From: Euborellia annulipes
Lineage: Eukaryota > Arthropoda > Insecta > Dermaptera > Anisolabididae
Length of the DNA: 64,000 nt
Reading direction: 5' to 3'
Assembly (NCBI GenBank): GCA_023213315.1
Contig: JAKCPI010002722.1
Location: 310,001 to 374,000, forward strand
Part shown: in pieces, positions 53,520-63,572 of the stretch
How the letters are laid out: each line of letters starts with the position of its first letter
How positions within the stretch are numbered: position 1 is the first letter of the stretch
Notes under the pieces: generated by a model
Database searches by the model: none
What the model was told of the DNA's origin: nothing
The model's input: the letters and a program-made list of their open reading frames with translations, nothing else
Position numbers and translations under genes: made by a program

Positions 53520-54540
53520 ATAACATTTATAAAGTATTTATTGTTAAAAGATCAATGAAAATCAACCAAATGCATTCAATATTATTAGCTCCACCATTCT
53601 GACATCTCTTGGCAAATTTTGGAATTACTTGATTTTTGGGCACACTTTTTATGACACACAACGCCATCTTCTAGGGGAAAACATGCGTAACAGCTTTGGT
53701 CCTACTCGGCCTTAAGTCTTATATTGCCGAAAAGACTGTGTATGTGAAAGTGTGTGCGTTAAAAAAAAAAATATTTAGAAGGGTCTCTTATGAACATATA
53801 AAATTCCATCAGCGTTTCTCAAACAGACAACTATCTATTGGATTTTTTAAATTGCTTTACAGTAAACCAACACGTTAATTTCTAAAAAGATGAGTGTTTA
53901 AAAAATTGTTTATTTTTAATTGAAAAACAATGATGCCCAACAACCACAAAAAAAAAATAAAATTGACTAACATCACTACTACTCTCTCTTGGTCTACATA
54001 TCAACTAAAAACTAATTAACTTTTATATTTACAAATTCGTGTTTTCGAGAGATGTAACCTTTCACGAATAAAATCAAAATTTAAATATAAATTGAGAGAT
54101 GGCAGCAGCAGCAGCAGCAACAACAACAACGAGAGAAACAAAAACCAAACATAATTATATGCATCAATTACATGTAAATAAAATGAAATGAACTTTGAAA
54201 TGGAATTTATTGATGATAACATATTCAAACTTTAATTATTTATTTAGTTTTTTGAGAAAAAAAAAAAAAGTTTTTACAAAAAAAGTGGATGGCAAAATAC
54301 TCAAAATTCATTAGTTTGTGTGGTCATTTATAATAATGATGTTCAGTTTTTGTGCAAGTTTATTATTAATATTTTTTTTTAATAAAGTGCGGCGTCGTTA
54401 AAAATGAATATAATTATTTCTAATACTACTAGAATGAGACTGGACAACAATTATGGCAAATTGCGGTGTATACGAAACGTTTAGGTTTTAAAAAGTTTTA
54501 ATTTGTTGTTTCTTGATGGTTGAATTATTATAATATAAGG
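53520..54540. other. non-coding, S1 scrap and simple repeats
   Basis: 53712-53770 is an S1 3' fragment (TTGCCGAAAAGACTGTGTAT). 54098-54132 has (AGC)n/(AAC)n triplets. No supported exon; if 53296-53415 is an exon, this is its downstream intron. Confidence 0.4.
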
Positions 54541-54565
54541 AAGGATGTGATGTATAGGCAGCTAA

Positions 54566-54606
54566 GGTGGACGTTTCGAATGGCGATCACACTCATCATC
54601 AGAACA
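54566..54606 (-). ncRNA. partial hammerhead motif
   Basis: Minus strand: CTGATGA core, GAGTG-TGATCGC-CATTC (stem II with a wobble), GAAA, CGUC. No convincing stem I, so probably inactive. Confidence 0.45.
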
Positions 54607-54629
54607 TAATTGTAGGACACAAATTTATA

Positions 54630-55094
54630 CGAGGGCAGGTCAATAAGTCCGTGACTTTTTGAATTTCCCGCCTCTTAACTGAAATGGCAACACTGCTCCT
54701 GTCAGAATTTGAACCAGCTGGGTCTTGTTTGACATCCATTAATAGCAGACTACCTCGTGATTTGTGAAGACAATGGAAAAAAGTGAATTTTCATGGCAAA
54801 AATCCATGAATTGGGATACGAATTGCTCCCTCATCCGCCCTATTCTCCAGATTTAGCCCCGAATGACTATTTTTTGTGTCCAAACCTAAAAAATGGCTCG
54901 GCGGAAAGAGATTTGACTCCAACGATGATTTTGAAGCTCTCGACAAATCTTGTTTTTTGGAAGGGATAAAAAAATTGGAGAAACGTTGGACAAAGTGTAT
55001 AGAGCTCAAAGGAGACTACGTTGAAAAATAAAATAATTTTTTATCCAAAAACCTGTTTCATTCAAAAAGTCACGGACTTATTGAACTGCCCTCG
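54630..55094 (+). mobile_element. internally deleted mariner element
   Basis: Inverted ends CGAGGGCAGGTCAATAAGTC and its complement (GACTTATTGAACTGCCCTCG) match in 33 of 34 positions and are flanked by TA (54628-54629, 55095-55096). Only the first codons of the transposase (from ATG 54773) and its C-terminal quarter remain, about 700 bp having been lost (inference from family length). A non-autonomous derivative. Confidence 0.9.
54773..55030 (+). pseudogene. mariner transposase remnant
   Basis: Starts MEKSEF, then jumps by deletion to a segment reading MAKIHELGYELLPHPPYSPD, LAPNDYFL. YSPDLAPNDY holds the third catalytic Asp region of the DD34D triad. One base is missing in the A-run near 54890, after which the frame continues KRFDSNDDFEALDKSCFLEG and ends at ...GDYVEK stop. 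The first two catalytic Asp residues are absent, so it cannot be active. Confidence 0.85.
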
Positions 55095-55373
55095 TATCAC
55101 TCACATTTTCTACTGACTGATGCTTGTATTTTTATTGATCGGGAAATATTTTCATATAGAATGCTTATATCTTGTTTATCACTTATGTTATTTGGAGCTG
55201 TATCACTAAGTTTAATGATGGCAAACATTCGTCAAAAATAGTTGATTCTCATTATGAATACTCATGGAAGTATTAACTAAGTACATAATTATTTCTTTGT
55301 ACAGGTTAGAAACATTTAACTACCGGAAACTGTTATGTATGACTGACATTTTCAACCTGATTTTAAATAAAAA

Positions 55374-55774
55374 ACTGACTGGTCGCACAGCAATTGCGTT
55401 CTGTTCTTGTCACACCAGATTTTTTGTGACGATATGTAGTTTCCGCCGAAATACAAGGGTAAAGAAGTCTTCAAACAATATTGAGGGCAAAATGAGAATA
55501 TACATTTTAAAGAACATCTAAAAAATAATTGATTTATGGATATTTAATCAAAATCGTTGGGGCAAATTTTAAGAAAGTAGAAAAAAACTGAAAAAGTCCA
55601 TCAGTAAAGTACTAGTACTTTTTGGCCAATTTTGATTAAAATCTTATTTTAACGCTTCAGGAGAGTGCCTAACTTAAATATAAAATTTTAACCTCCTAGC
55701 TCCATTCCTTCATGCTTTAAATTGAACACACACACAGACAGAATAGGCCTTATATAGGTAAGAGAAAGTAAAAA
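55374..55774 (+). mobile_element. family A element, 5'-truncated
   Basis: Begins in the 5' hairpin (CTGACTGGTCGCACAGC), body CATCAGTAAAGTACTAGTAC, microsatellite CACACACACAGACAGA, shortened terminal hairpin and GGTAAGAGAAAGTAAAA. Confidence 0.8.
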
Positions 55775-56360
55775 TTGTGTATGTTATTAATCAGATCTTT
55801 GAAATTTATATCATATTAATATTTTTGTATTAATTTTGCTCCTGTTAGAAACAATATTTGTTATCACTTAAAATTAGATAATTATTCTAAACAGGCTTAA
55901 TATATAGGCTATATGTGAATGGAAATAGCAAAGGGAGCTGAATTATATTCCAATATGAACATCTATAAATTATTATCCTATTTATAGGTAGGCTAATAGT
56001 ATTAATTTAATCCTTTAACCTGTAATAAGATATTATTAATCAAAGAGAGATAGAGATAGAGATAGAGAATAACAATCAACCTACAGATTGAGTTTGTGGG
56101 AAAGAGAGGGGAGGGGGAGGGGGGGGGGGAGAGAGCTTGATTTTGATTGGACGTATTATAATCATTCCAAATTTAACATTGTGCGAGTTTAATGAACGAT
56201 GCTGCTACCGGAGAACAATTTATAGTAAAATATAGATTTATTTATTCATTTACTCATAATTTAGGGAAGAAATTCGTATTGAGAGGCTGTAAAATTAAAT
56301 ATGCCGTAAAATACAAATAATACACTCGGTTATTTCTTTATTAAGATGTTAATTCAATAT
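55775..56360. other. AT-rich non-coding DNA
   Basis: No exon or element recognised; (GATAGA)n near 56045-56068 and a G-run near 56110-56130. Confidence 0.45.
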
Positions 56361-56428
56361 CATAAGAGGGTAGAAAAATGAGAGACGCAGCTAGAGTTTT
56401 TTCTTTATTTATTTTTTATTTAATTTAC

Positions 56429-56475
56429 ACATCTGACTTTTCGGTTCCGTATTTGAACCATCTTCAAAGTTGATG
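56429..56475 (-). ncRNA. decayed hammerhead motif
   Basis: Minus strand TTTGAAGATGGTTC-AAATACG-GAACCGAAAAGTC: stem II (GGTTC/GAACC) is intact, C3 is T and the stem III segment is altered. The inverted partner at 56644-56686 (+) has GAAA changed to GGAA. Both are probably inactive. Confidence 0.5.
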
Positions 56476-56713
56476 TCCCTAGTCATCGCACACTGTGTAT
56501 ATATAATAGCCTAAATACTAGGGTATTATATATACACAGTGTGCGATGATCAGGGACATCAGCAACAAACTTCCAACAATATATATAAAAGTTTGGTTCA
56601 ACAATGTATAAAATCCACTGTGACACTTTCATAATGACTTCACCAGCTTTGAAGGTGGTTCAAATGCGGAACCGGAACGTCAGCTGTGTGAATTATATAA
56701 ATAAAGAAAAAAC

Positions 56714-57013
56714 TAGGAACCAACCGAATTTTCGGTTTTGGTCACGGTTTCGGCCAGTTTCGGCCAAAAATCCTAGTTTCGGCCGTAGTTTCGGTTTCGG
56801 CCAAAAAGTAGCCGAAACCTGAGTCTGAAAAGATGGGATGAGACTCGCAAGCAAAAAAAAAAAGGTCAAATGATTTGCACTTGAGGGAGAAAAAAAAAAG
56901 GTAAAATGATATAAAATTTTTTAATAGGAAATACAAGTTTCGATTTCGGCCGAAACTAAGATTGAGGTCGAATATTCTGTTTCGGCTGAAAATCTTGTTT
57001 CGGTCGGACCCTA
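56714..57013 (-). mobile_element. hAT-like element 'D', shortened
   Basis: Ends TAGGAACCAACCGAA and TTTCGGTCGGACCCTA with a perfect 8-bp TSD GAAAAAAC (56706-56713, 57014-57021). Confidence 0.9.
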
Positions 57014-57148
57014 GAAAAAACTCTAGCTGCGTCTCTCATTTGTCTGCCCTCTTATGAAGCTATAAATTTGCGTTTTCTAAAAATTAAATTTTATTGACTA
57101 TCAATCCCTTTACAGAGGCGTCGTTTGGGAAAGGATTTACTCCCCCCC

Positions 57149-57309
57149 CAGTGGCGTCATTTGGGGGGGGAGGCATTTGAAACTGTACAAAATTAAACAA
57201 TTAATTAAATTAAATGTTTTGGCCAAACTAGAGTACCTATTTGTAAGTAAATTTTAAGAAAAAGAAATGTTTGCCCCCCCCCCAAGAAAAAGTTGAAATG
57301 ACGCCACTG
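57149..57309. mobile_element. hAT MITE (CAGTGGCGTCATTT ends)
   Basis: Perfect 8-bp TSD TCCCCCCC (57141-57148, 57310-57317). It is inserted into the C-run of another, partial copy of the same family: the flanks CTAAGGGCTCTGACTC match the interior of the 1405 copy. Confidence 0.85.
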
Positions 57310-57479
57310 TCCCCCCCCCCCTAAGGGCTCTGACTCTTTTTAAATTTTATATTCTTCTAAATAAAATATATCTACTGGTATATAAACTGTAAAAAATTAA
57401 TCTTTTTTGGAAAATTTGGCCTCTGGCCGTAGCTATTTACCGTCACCCCGTAAATTTACATTTACCAATATGTAGATTA

Positions 57480-57600
57480 ATCAATAACGGATATCGTAAA
57501 TGTCTTAAATGGCCTAAGTTGCCGAAAAGACAGTGTGTATGTGTGTGTGTGTGTGTGTGAATGTGAGTGTGAATGAGAAAAAAGTGTTTTTTATAAAAAA
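57480..57600 (+). mobile_element. SINE S1, 5'-truncated
   Basis: Begins in the body (AATAACGGATATCGTAAATG) and ends with the GAATGAGAAAAAAGTG tail. A (TG)n expansion is in the tail region. Confidence 0.75.
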
Positions 57601-57632
57601 AAAAAAGATGGAAAATTTGTAAACATTGGAAA

Positions 57633-57905
57633 GCCCTCGGGGCTTGGCGCAGAGGTTAGCGTGCTAATCTCGTATACCAAACGTCGCGAGTTCGGACTCC
57701 AGGCAGTCCGATGATTTTATTTAAGCCACTTGGATACCAAATGGCTTAAATAAGAATGCCTGGACCCCATATATGTATATTAAATCAATAACGGTTATCG
57801 TAAAAGTCTTATATGGCCTAAGTTGCCGAAAAGACTGTATGAATGTGTGTGTGAATGTGAGTGTGAATGAGAAAAAAGTGTGAGTGTTTAAATAGAAAAT
57901 AAAAT
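57633..57905 (+). mobile_element. SINE S1, full-length with TSD
   Basis: Perfect 12-bp TSD AAACATTGGAAA (57621-57632, 57906-57917). Clear A-box region GGCTTGGCGCAGAGGTTAGC and B box GAGTTCGGACTCC; complete body and tail. The best reference copy of S1. Confidence 0.9.
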
Positions 57906-58129
57906 AAACATTGGAAAATATTTATATTTTGTTACAATGGCAACCATGTCTGTCTTCTGGACGTTGGGGTTTGGACCTAATTGCACTGCACTATAGAGCC
58001 TAATGTCGGAAACGAAATAAAATAAATGTCGACACAAAAAATCTGATGTGACAAGCACAGAACACAACTTTCGTTTACTGAAGACAAGAGAAAGTTGTGT
58101 GCTGTGCGACCATCACACCAGATTTTTTC

Positions 58130-58965
58130 AGTATTCATCTGTTACGAAAAATTATTTTGAATATGTAATTCCGAAAAAAAAAGTTGAAATTAATTATTCA
58201 ATCTAATGGCAAGTGAAATAAAAAAAAACAAAATCTGTTGAGATTGAATGCATTAATTTTGAGTTGTCTTGAGACGTTTGACCTTAATGACCATAAATCA
58301 CATGACGACATTAGTTTATAGAATTCGATCGTTTTCCAGACATGAATGTAGTTTCCAAAGTAAAATAGAAAGAGAGAATCTAACTTGTAAAATGAAATGA
58401 GAAGGAAGGAAGGGGAGGGGGAGGGGGGGGGAGGGAGTGTTCCTTGAGCCATCCATCCATTCATCCATCATTCTTCACATATCAATCAACTTCTGTGTAA
58501 ATATAATAGATCAAAAGTAGTAGTCGAAGCTATATATTAGAGTAAGAGAGAAGATTGATTTGAAACACAAATTATTGGAAATGAGAGTCTCAACTATTGG
58601 ATTAGCCTTTCCATTTCTGATTGAATTTAAGGATAATCCATTTTCTCTTATTATATTACAAAAAAAAAAACAAGTATTGTTCAAACTATCATTAATTGGT
58701 CACCAACAAGCTGGAAAAAGCTCGTAAAAATTGATCACTTTTTTTTTTTAACACTCACACTTTTTTCCCACTCACATTCACACACGCATACACACAAAAA
58801 ATTAAAGACGGTTTTGTAGTTAAAATGCTGTATTTTATGAATAATTTTTTATTGCCTACACCGACACCCCAGTCCTGGTTGCCAGACTCCCTTCAAGTAT
58901 CGCTCAAATATTCAATAAAAGGTCACTGAGATCCGTGTAGATCAACGACAAATTAAATTCTATAT
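58130..58965. other. non-coding; S1 tail fragment
   Basis: 58740-58800 is an S1 tail fragment (reverse). 58403-58440 is a G-rich run. No exon. Confidence 0.4.
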
Positions 58966-59025
58966 ACACTAGCCGCTAAGCCACCCTGGACCCCCCGCCA
59001 GTTGGCTCGGGCCCGCCTGCGGTGG

Positions 59026-59247
59026 ACCCTCACACTTTTTTGTCATTCACACAGTCTTTTCGGCAACTTAGGCCATTTAAAACTTTAAACGATACTCGTA
59101 TTTATATAATATATATTTATTTGGGGTCTAGGCATTCTTATTTAAGCCATTTGGTAATCCAAGTGGCTTAAATAAAATCATCGGACTGCCTGGGGTCCGA
59201 ACCCACGACGTTTGGTATACGAGGTTAGCACGCTAACCTCTACGCCA
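59026..59247 (-). mobile_element. SINE S1
   Basis: Reverse copy with head ending GTAGAGGTTAGCGTGCTAAC, B box GGTTCGGACCCC, and tail ACACTTTTTTGTCATTCACA. Nested in the Helitron. Confidence 0.8.
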
Positions 59248-59278
59248 GAGAAAATTGTTTTTTTTTTTTTTTTTTTTA

Positions 59279-59541
59279 AAAAAACATTCATACTTTTTTC
59301 TCATTCGCACTCACACTCATACACACATTCACACTGTCTTTTCGGCAGCTCAGGCCATATAAGACATTTACGATAACCGTTATTTATGAATTTATATATA
59401 TTAGGGTCCAGGCATTTTTATTTAAGCCATCTGGTATCCAGATGGCTTAAATAAAATCATCGGACTGCCTGGGGTCCGAACCCGCGACGTTTGGTATATG
59501 AGGTTAGCACGCTAACCTCTACACCACGCCCCGTGGGCGAG
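59279..59541 (-). mobile_element. SINE S1
   Basis: Complete reverse copy: tail ACTTTTTTCTCATTCGCACT, hairpin TCTGGTATCCAGATGGC, and head GGCGTGGTGTAGAGGTTAGC. A poly-T (A tail on its strand) lies at its left edge. Confidence 0.85.
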
Positions 59542-60206
59542 AAAATTGTTATTACTACGTATTCCAATCCAGTGCCTGCTTGAGGATTTGTTTACTTTCA
59601 TAGAATACACAACTGCAAAGAATACTTAAATATTTCACTATACATTTCCTATGGGAGAAATCGTAACTTTAAGAATTAATAACTCGAAAAGTTATAGGAA
59701 TTTCGGGACCTGAGTATTTTTCCGGGACTCTCCATAACGTCCTCTATAAGACTGCAAAATTTCATTTCAAAATTCCAACGGGAAGTTGGCCTAAATAGAG
59801 CGTGACAGACGGACAGACAGACAGACAGACGGACATTAGTGAATTATATATATAGATAGATTATTAATATTAAAATATTAAGAGTTAGTTGTGATAGGCA
59901 TATATGCTGCTACCCCTGGATTCGAAAATGTTTATTAATACGCACAAAGGTAGCTTATGTTTTTATTTGCAATAAAAAAGATGTTCATATTTTCATCAAA
60001 TAACAACGTAAAAGAATAACAAACATCGTTCTTTCGTGTTCATTTTTTTAGCTATTTTTTTTTTTTAAATTGAAATTTAGTACAAATAATAACTTTTGAT
60101 CAGAATATAAAATAAATCCTCTGATTGGAAAATATTTTCTATCAATCTATAGCGGCGGTAGTAAGTCAGAAATTATTTCTATTTATCTGTCAGATGGGTT
60201 TTATAT

Positions 60207-60235
60207 ATTGTACAGTGAGCGCCACAATTAAGTCC
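60207..60235. mobile_element. single Tc1-like terminal repeat
   Basis: TACAGTGAGCGCCACAATTA resembles the 31652 MITE end. No partner end was found in the window. Confidence 0.4.
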
Positions 60236-60259
60236 CCACCTGGGAGCTAGAGCTTTAAG

Positions 60260-60715
60260 TATATATTCGACTTCGAGATTTTGATGTTTCTCCACGTTTT
60301 AGACCTCCCTGAGTCCACAAAAAAACCATTTTTGGCATGATGTCTGTCGTGTGTGTGTGTGTGTGAACACGATTGCTTAAAAACCAAAGCAGCTAGATCG
60401 ATGAAATTTGGTATATGCTCCTTACACTAAAATTGTAGATTTCTATCAACTTTTGGAGTAAATACGTCACTTGGAGGTAGTACTTTACCTAATAATAATA
60501 CTTATATTTGCCTTTTTTTTAATGACACCTGTATGATTTTCTTTCAAAATTAACGAAAAATGTCGTTTTCTTCTGTGATTATTTCAAAAACTATTCAGTT
60601 TTAGAAAAAATGTCAAAGAATAAAAACTTTTTAAAATAAAGTAATTTATCATAATATAACAAAAAAATTGAAAATTTCAAAATTTTTGAAAAAACTTTTT
60701 ATGTAATGTACTACT
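60260..60715 (+). mobile_element. family B element
   Basis: Begins with a family-A-like phrase (TTCGAGATTTTGATGTTTCT, CCCTGAGTCCACAAAA), a (GT)n tract, then the B body shared with 20520-20815. It is cut at CACTTCCAGT by the hAT 60722-61095 and continues at 61104-61150. Confidence 0.65.
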
Positions 60716-60721
60716 TCCAGT

Positions 60722-61095
60722 CAGGGGCGCCGGAACGAATTTGAATCAGAGGGGGGCAAAAATTTTTTTTAGAAAATTAAAATAATTTAATATGTTTAAA
60801 TAGTATAAAACAAAAACAAATCTACTATAAAACTTTAAAATTTTAAATAAAATCACAATTTTAATAAAATTAAAATTTTAAAAATTTGGTAGTGATTTTT
60901 CAAAAATTTTTGGAAAAAATTTGGAAAAAAATGAATTTTTTACTCTTTTAATTTAGAAGATTTTATTTTTCAAAAGTAAAAATATATCATTTTTAATAAT
61001 AAATGAAATAAAAGAAGAAATTTTGCCCCCCTCTGCCCCCCCTGTAGGATGCCAGGGGGGCAAGTACCCTGCCCCCCCCAGTTCCGGCGCCTATG
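60722..61095. mobile_element. hAT MITE (CAGGGGCGCCGGAAC ends)
   Basis: Left CAGGGGCGCCGGAAC, right GTTCCGGCGCCTATG; perfect 8-bp TSD CTTCCAGT (60714-60721, 61096-61103). G/C-runs flank a very AT-rich core. A relative is at about 37230-37467. Confidence 0.9.
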
Positions 61096-61194
61096 CTTCC
61101 AGTTGAGGTATTTACTCCAAAAGTTTATAGAAATCTATAATTTTAGTGTTAGTTGCCTTTTTTCCAATACTTAAATAATATATATATATATATA

Positions 61195-61430
61195 TATAAT
61201 AATAGCGGAGTGTTCTGTCTGTCCGTCCGTCAGTCTGTCTCGCTCTGTTTGACCAACTTTCCGTTGGAATGACGAAATTTTGCACTCTTATAGAGGACGT
61301 TATGGAGAGTCCAGGAAAAATACTCGAGTCCCGAAATTCCTACAATTTTTTGAGTTATTAATTACTGAAGTTACAATTTCTCCCATAGGAAATATATAGT
61401 GAAATATTTATGAATTTTTTGGATTTTTGT
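61195..61430 (+). mobile_element. Helitron fragment
   Basis: GTCTGTCCGTCCGTCAGTC, TTTGACCAACTTTCCGTTGG and TAGAGGACGTTATGGAGAGT match the Helitron body at 17550-17680 and 59600-59830. The 3' hairpin/CTAG end is absent, and the 5' end is lost in an (AT)n tract. Confidence 0.65.
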
Positions 61431-61454
61431 ACATTTACATTTTTTAATAATAAG

Positions 61455-61765
61455 TAGGAGAAGGAAACCAGCGCCTCTTTTTCCACCATACACACTATTT
61501 ATTTGCAAATATTTCGGGTTGCAGTACGCCACCCAATTTGATTGCTGGTAATTTGCCTATTTTAAGAACATCACTATGAGAATGGCAAGCATTTATACAA
61601 ACAGAGGCAAAATATAGACGACATCCACCACCAAAACTATTCGCTGCACTGATGATGGGTGGCGTACTGCAACCCGAAATATTTGCAAATAAATAGTGTG
61701 TATGGTGGAAAAAGAGGCGCTGGTTTCCTTCTCCTACATATTAATTTCAACTTCCAGCCCAAACT
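61455..61765. mobile_element. palindromic hammerhead-family element
   Basis: Arms AGTAGGAGAAGGAAACCAGC and its complement extend through ATTTATTTGCAAATATTTCGGGTTGCAG-type inner matches. The right arm has CTGATGATGGGT...ACCCGAAA (core intact, stem II 4 pairs), but stem III/stem I do not fit the minimal form. Central part unique. Confidence 0.6.
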
Positions 61766-61889
61766 ATCAACGAATTTACATTTTTTTGTTTATTAAGGTT
61801 GCCCTTGAGATAGGAATTTTGCTTCATGTATTTATTTTTAAATTATGTTGTATACCAATTTATTTAACTTCCAAAAATGGTTCTAAATA

Positions 61890-62000
61890 GATTCATATGT
61901 TGAAAAAAAAAAACTGTTTAAAACCCATTTACCGGTTTTCCGCTTAGTAAAAAAAAAAACGAAAAACCGGTTTTCATAATTTTCCGGTTTTTTCCAAACC
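61890..62000. repeat. inverted ACCGGTTTT repeat block
   Basis: ACCCATTTACCGGTTTTCCG, AAAAACCGGTTTTC and TTCCGGTTTTTTCCAAACCC recur in alternating orientation. The last part resembles a hAT-type end (GGGTTTGGAAAAAACCGG), but no partner or TSD was found. Confidence 0.45.
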
Positions 62001-63463
62001 CTAGTTCACACACACACCCCGACATAATTCCAAAAGAATATACGAGAAAGTTTTGGGGAAGTCATTCCCGATTTTTTTAATTCCAAATTATACAGCTCTT
62101 CGCTTGTTTAGATAATAAGAGGCCTAATATAAAGTTAAAAAAATTTTTGAAAAAATTAAGATTTTCACTAATTTTATGAAACTTTTATGAAACATGCGCG
62201 ATCGTAAGATGAATTCCGATTTCAAAAAAAAAAATTTTCTTGTATTTTTCAATCGCAACTTTTCCTCGCTATAGCAACGCTGAATTCAAAACTTGGCTTT
62301 TTTTGATCCACCCTAATATGTATACAGATTAATTTCTTTTCTCTGGATTAATTTTAAGTCAAGTCTTGTTTATTTCTCTGAACATACCGCATCTTCATTG
62401 CATTACTTTTAAAAGAAAGAACGGACATCGCGTTTGATGTCAAAACGAATATACATATATAGCTTATATGTAAAAAAAAAACCTTTTGTGCTTTTAAATT
62501 ATATAAAATTTGAATGAGATTCTTTTTATTTATTTTCTTGTTTATAAAAAAAAAAAAAAAAAAAAGAAAAAGATGGAGAGTAATATTTAAACATTCATTT
62601 CCCGAATAGAGAGATAAAGAAGCAAAGCATATCATTCAGGGGGGGGGTGGAGGGAAAGAAATAAGATAAATGGCAGCCGAGGGAATTAGCAGAGTGTTTT
62701 GCCTTTGTTTTATATTTAACCATTTAATTGAGTATATAATATATAGTTTCTGTGTAAGTGGGTGGATGGAGACGAGGACGAGGTATAAACGTAGAGGGAG
62801 GGGATGTTGAGAGCACGATCAATAATACCTTGCTTTCTCTCTCTCTCCCTCTCTTTTGCGATTATCCCCGCCCTCCCTTCTTGATTTTTCTTCATTTTGC
62901 AACCAGCATCTCCATCCTCTTGGTCTTATTTTTTTTTCCCTTCATATGCAGATCAGATTGTCAAGAAGTCGTCTCTCTATTTGTCAGCCAGAGCGTATTT
63001 AATGAAAGAAAAAAGAAAAAAAAAACAGAAAGAAAAATCCCTGTTATATATTAATATTATATAATATAACAGGGAAAATATTTCTATATTATATTCCCGC
63101 TTTTGTTATTAACTAATAAATTCCATGTTGTTGGTTGCAACCAGAACCGAAACGTCAGCGTTGGTTTATTATATTAATGGAATAATAACTTCTGGATTAT
63201 TTTCCCCTCGCTCTTCGATAAATAAAGTGAAACTTTTTTTATGAAAGGTAGAATAAGTTCAAGAACGCTGCATCCCCCTTCATTCCGATTCAATCAGCTT
63301 CGGGGTCACTCACGTCGGTAAATTTTGGATTTCTCGAAAAATAACGCGTTCTGGGTGTAAAAAAAAGATGGCTGTCGAAAGCACTAGACTTAACACATTT
63401 ATACTGATCTACTCATTGAAAATTGCACTAGTCGACAAGGTTCTGATTAGTGAATCTTGTACC
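62001..63463. other. non-coding; family B piece and hammerhead relic
   Basis: 62005-62070 is a reversed family B piece. 62285-62320 resembles a mariner-type end (GGGTGGATCAAAAAAAGCC on the minus strand) without a partner. 63135-63160 keeps CCAGAACCGAAACGTCAGCG, a truncated hammerhead-element arm. 62750-62960 is less AT-rich, but no exon is supported. Confidence 0.4.
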
Positions 63464-63572
63464 TTTTTACTTTCTCTTACCTATATGTATATGTTAATAT
63501 ACATACATATATATATAGAGAGAAAGTATTGGATTCATGTCAAAAATTCGATGTCCATGGTTTGATGGATAT
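63464..63572 (-). mobile_element. family A element, terminal fragment
   Basis: Terminal AT hairpin TTTTTACTTTCTCTTACCTA...GAGAGAAAGTATTGG and TCAAAAATTCGATGTC, then breaks off. Confidence 0.8.

Larger units (their letters stand above)
56365..57055. mobile_element. palindromic hammerhead element split by hAT 'D'
   Basis: Arms AAGAGGGTAGAAAAATGAGA and TCTCATTTGTCTGCCCTCTT with GACGCAGCTAGAGTTTTTTC and its complement face each other. The inner right arm is interrupted at GAAAAAAC by 56714-57013. Central arms share ATTATATATACACAGTGTGC. Same family as 23545-23845. Confidence 0.7.
58969..59856 (-). mobile_element. Helitron, non-autonomous, with two nested SINEs
   Basis: Minus-strand 5' end TCTATATATATAATTCACTA (59856) preceded by A, then GTCCGTCTGTCTGTC, the conserved body, and 3' end CGGCTAG (58969) followed by T. 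This matches 17727-18489. Two S1 SINEs (59026-59247, 59279-59541) lie within. The 3' hairpin is decayed. Confidence 0.75.

Noticed and set aside
54791..55009. 72-codon reverse open frame
   Set aside because: Antisense shadow of the mariner transposase remnant.
57633..57720. tRNA gene
   Set aside because: A and B boxes are present, but the cloverleaf is poor and the shared SINE body, tail and 12-bp TSD show it is a SINE. The same applies to 11812, 24981, 44018, 47020 and 50092.
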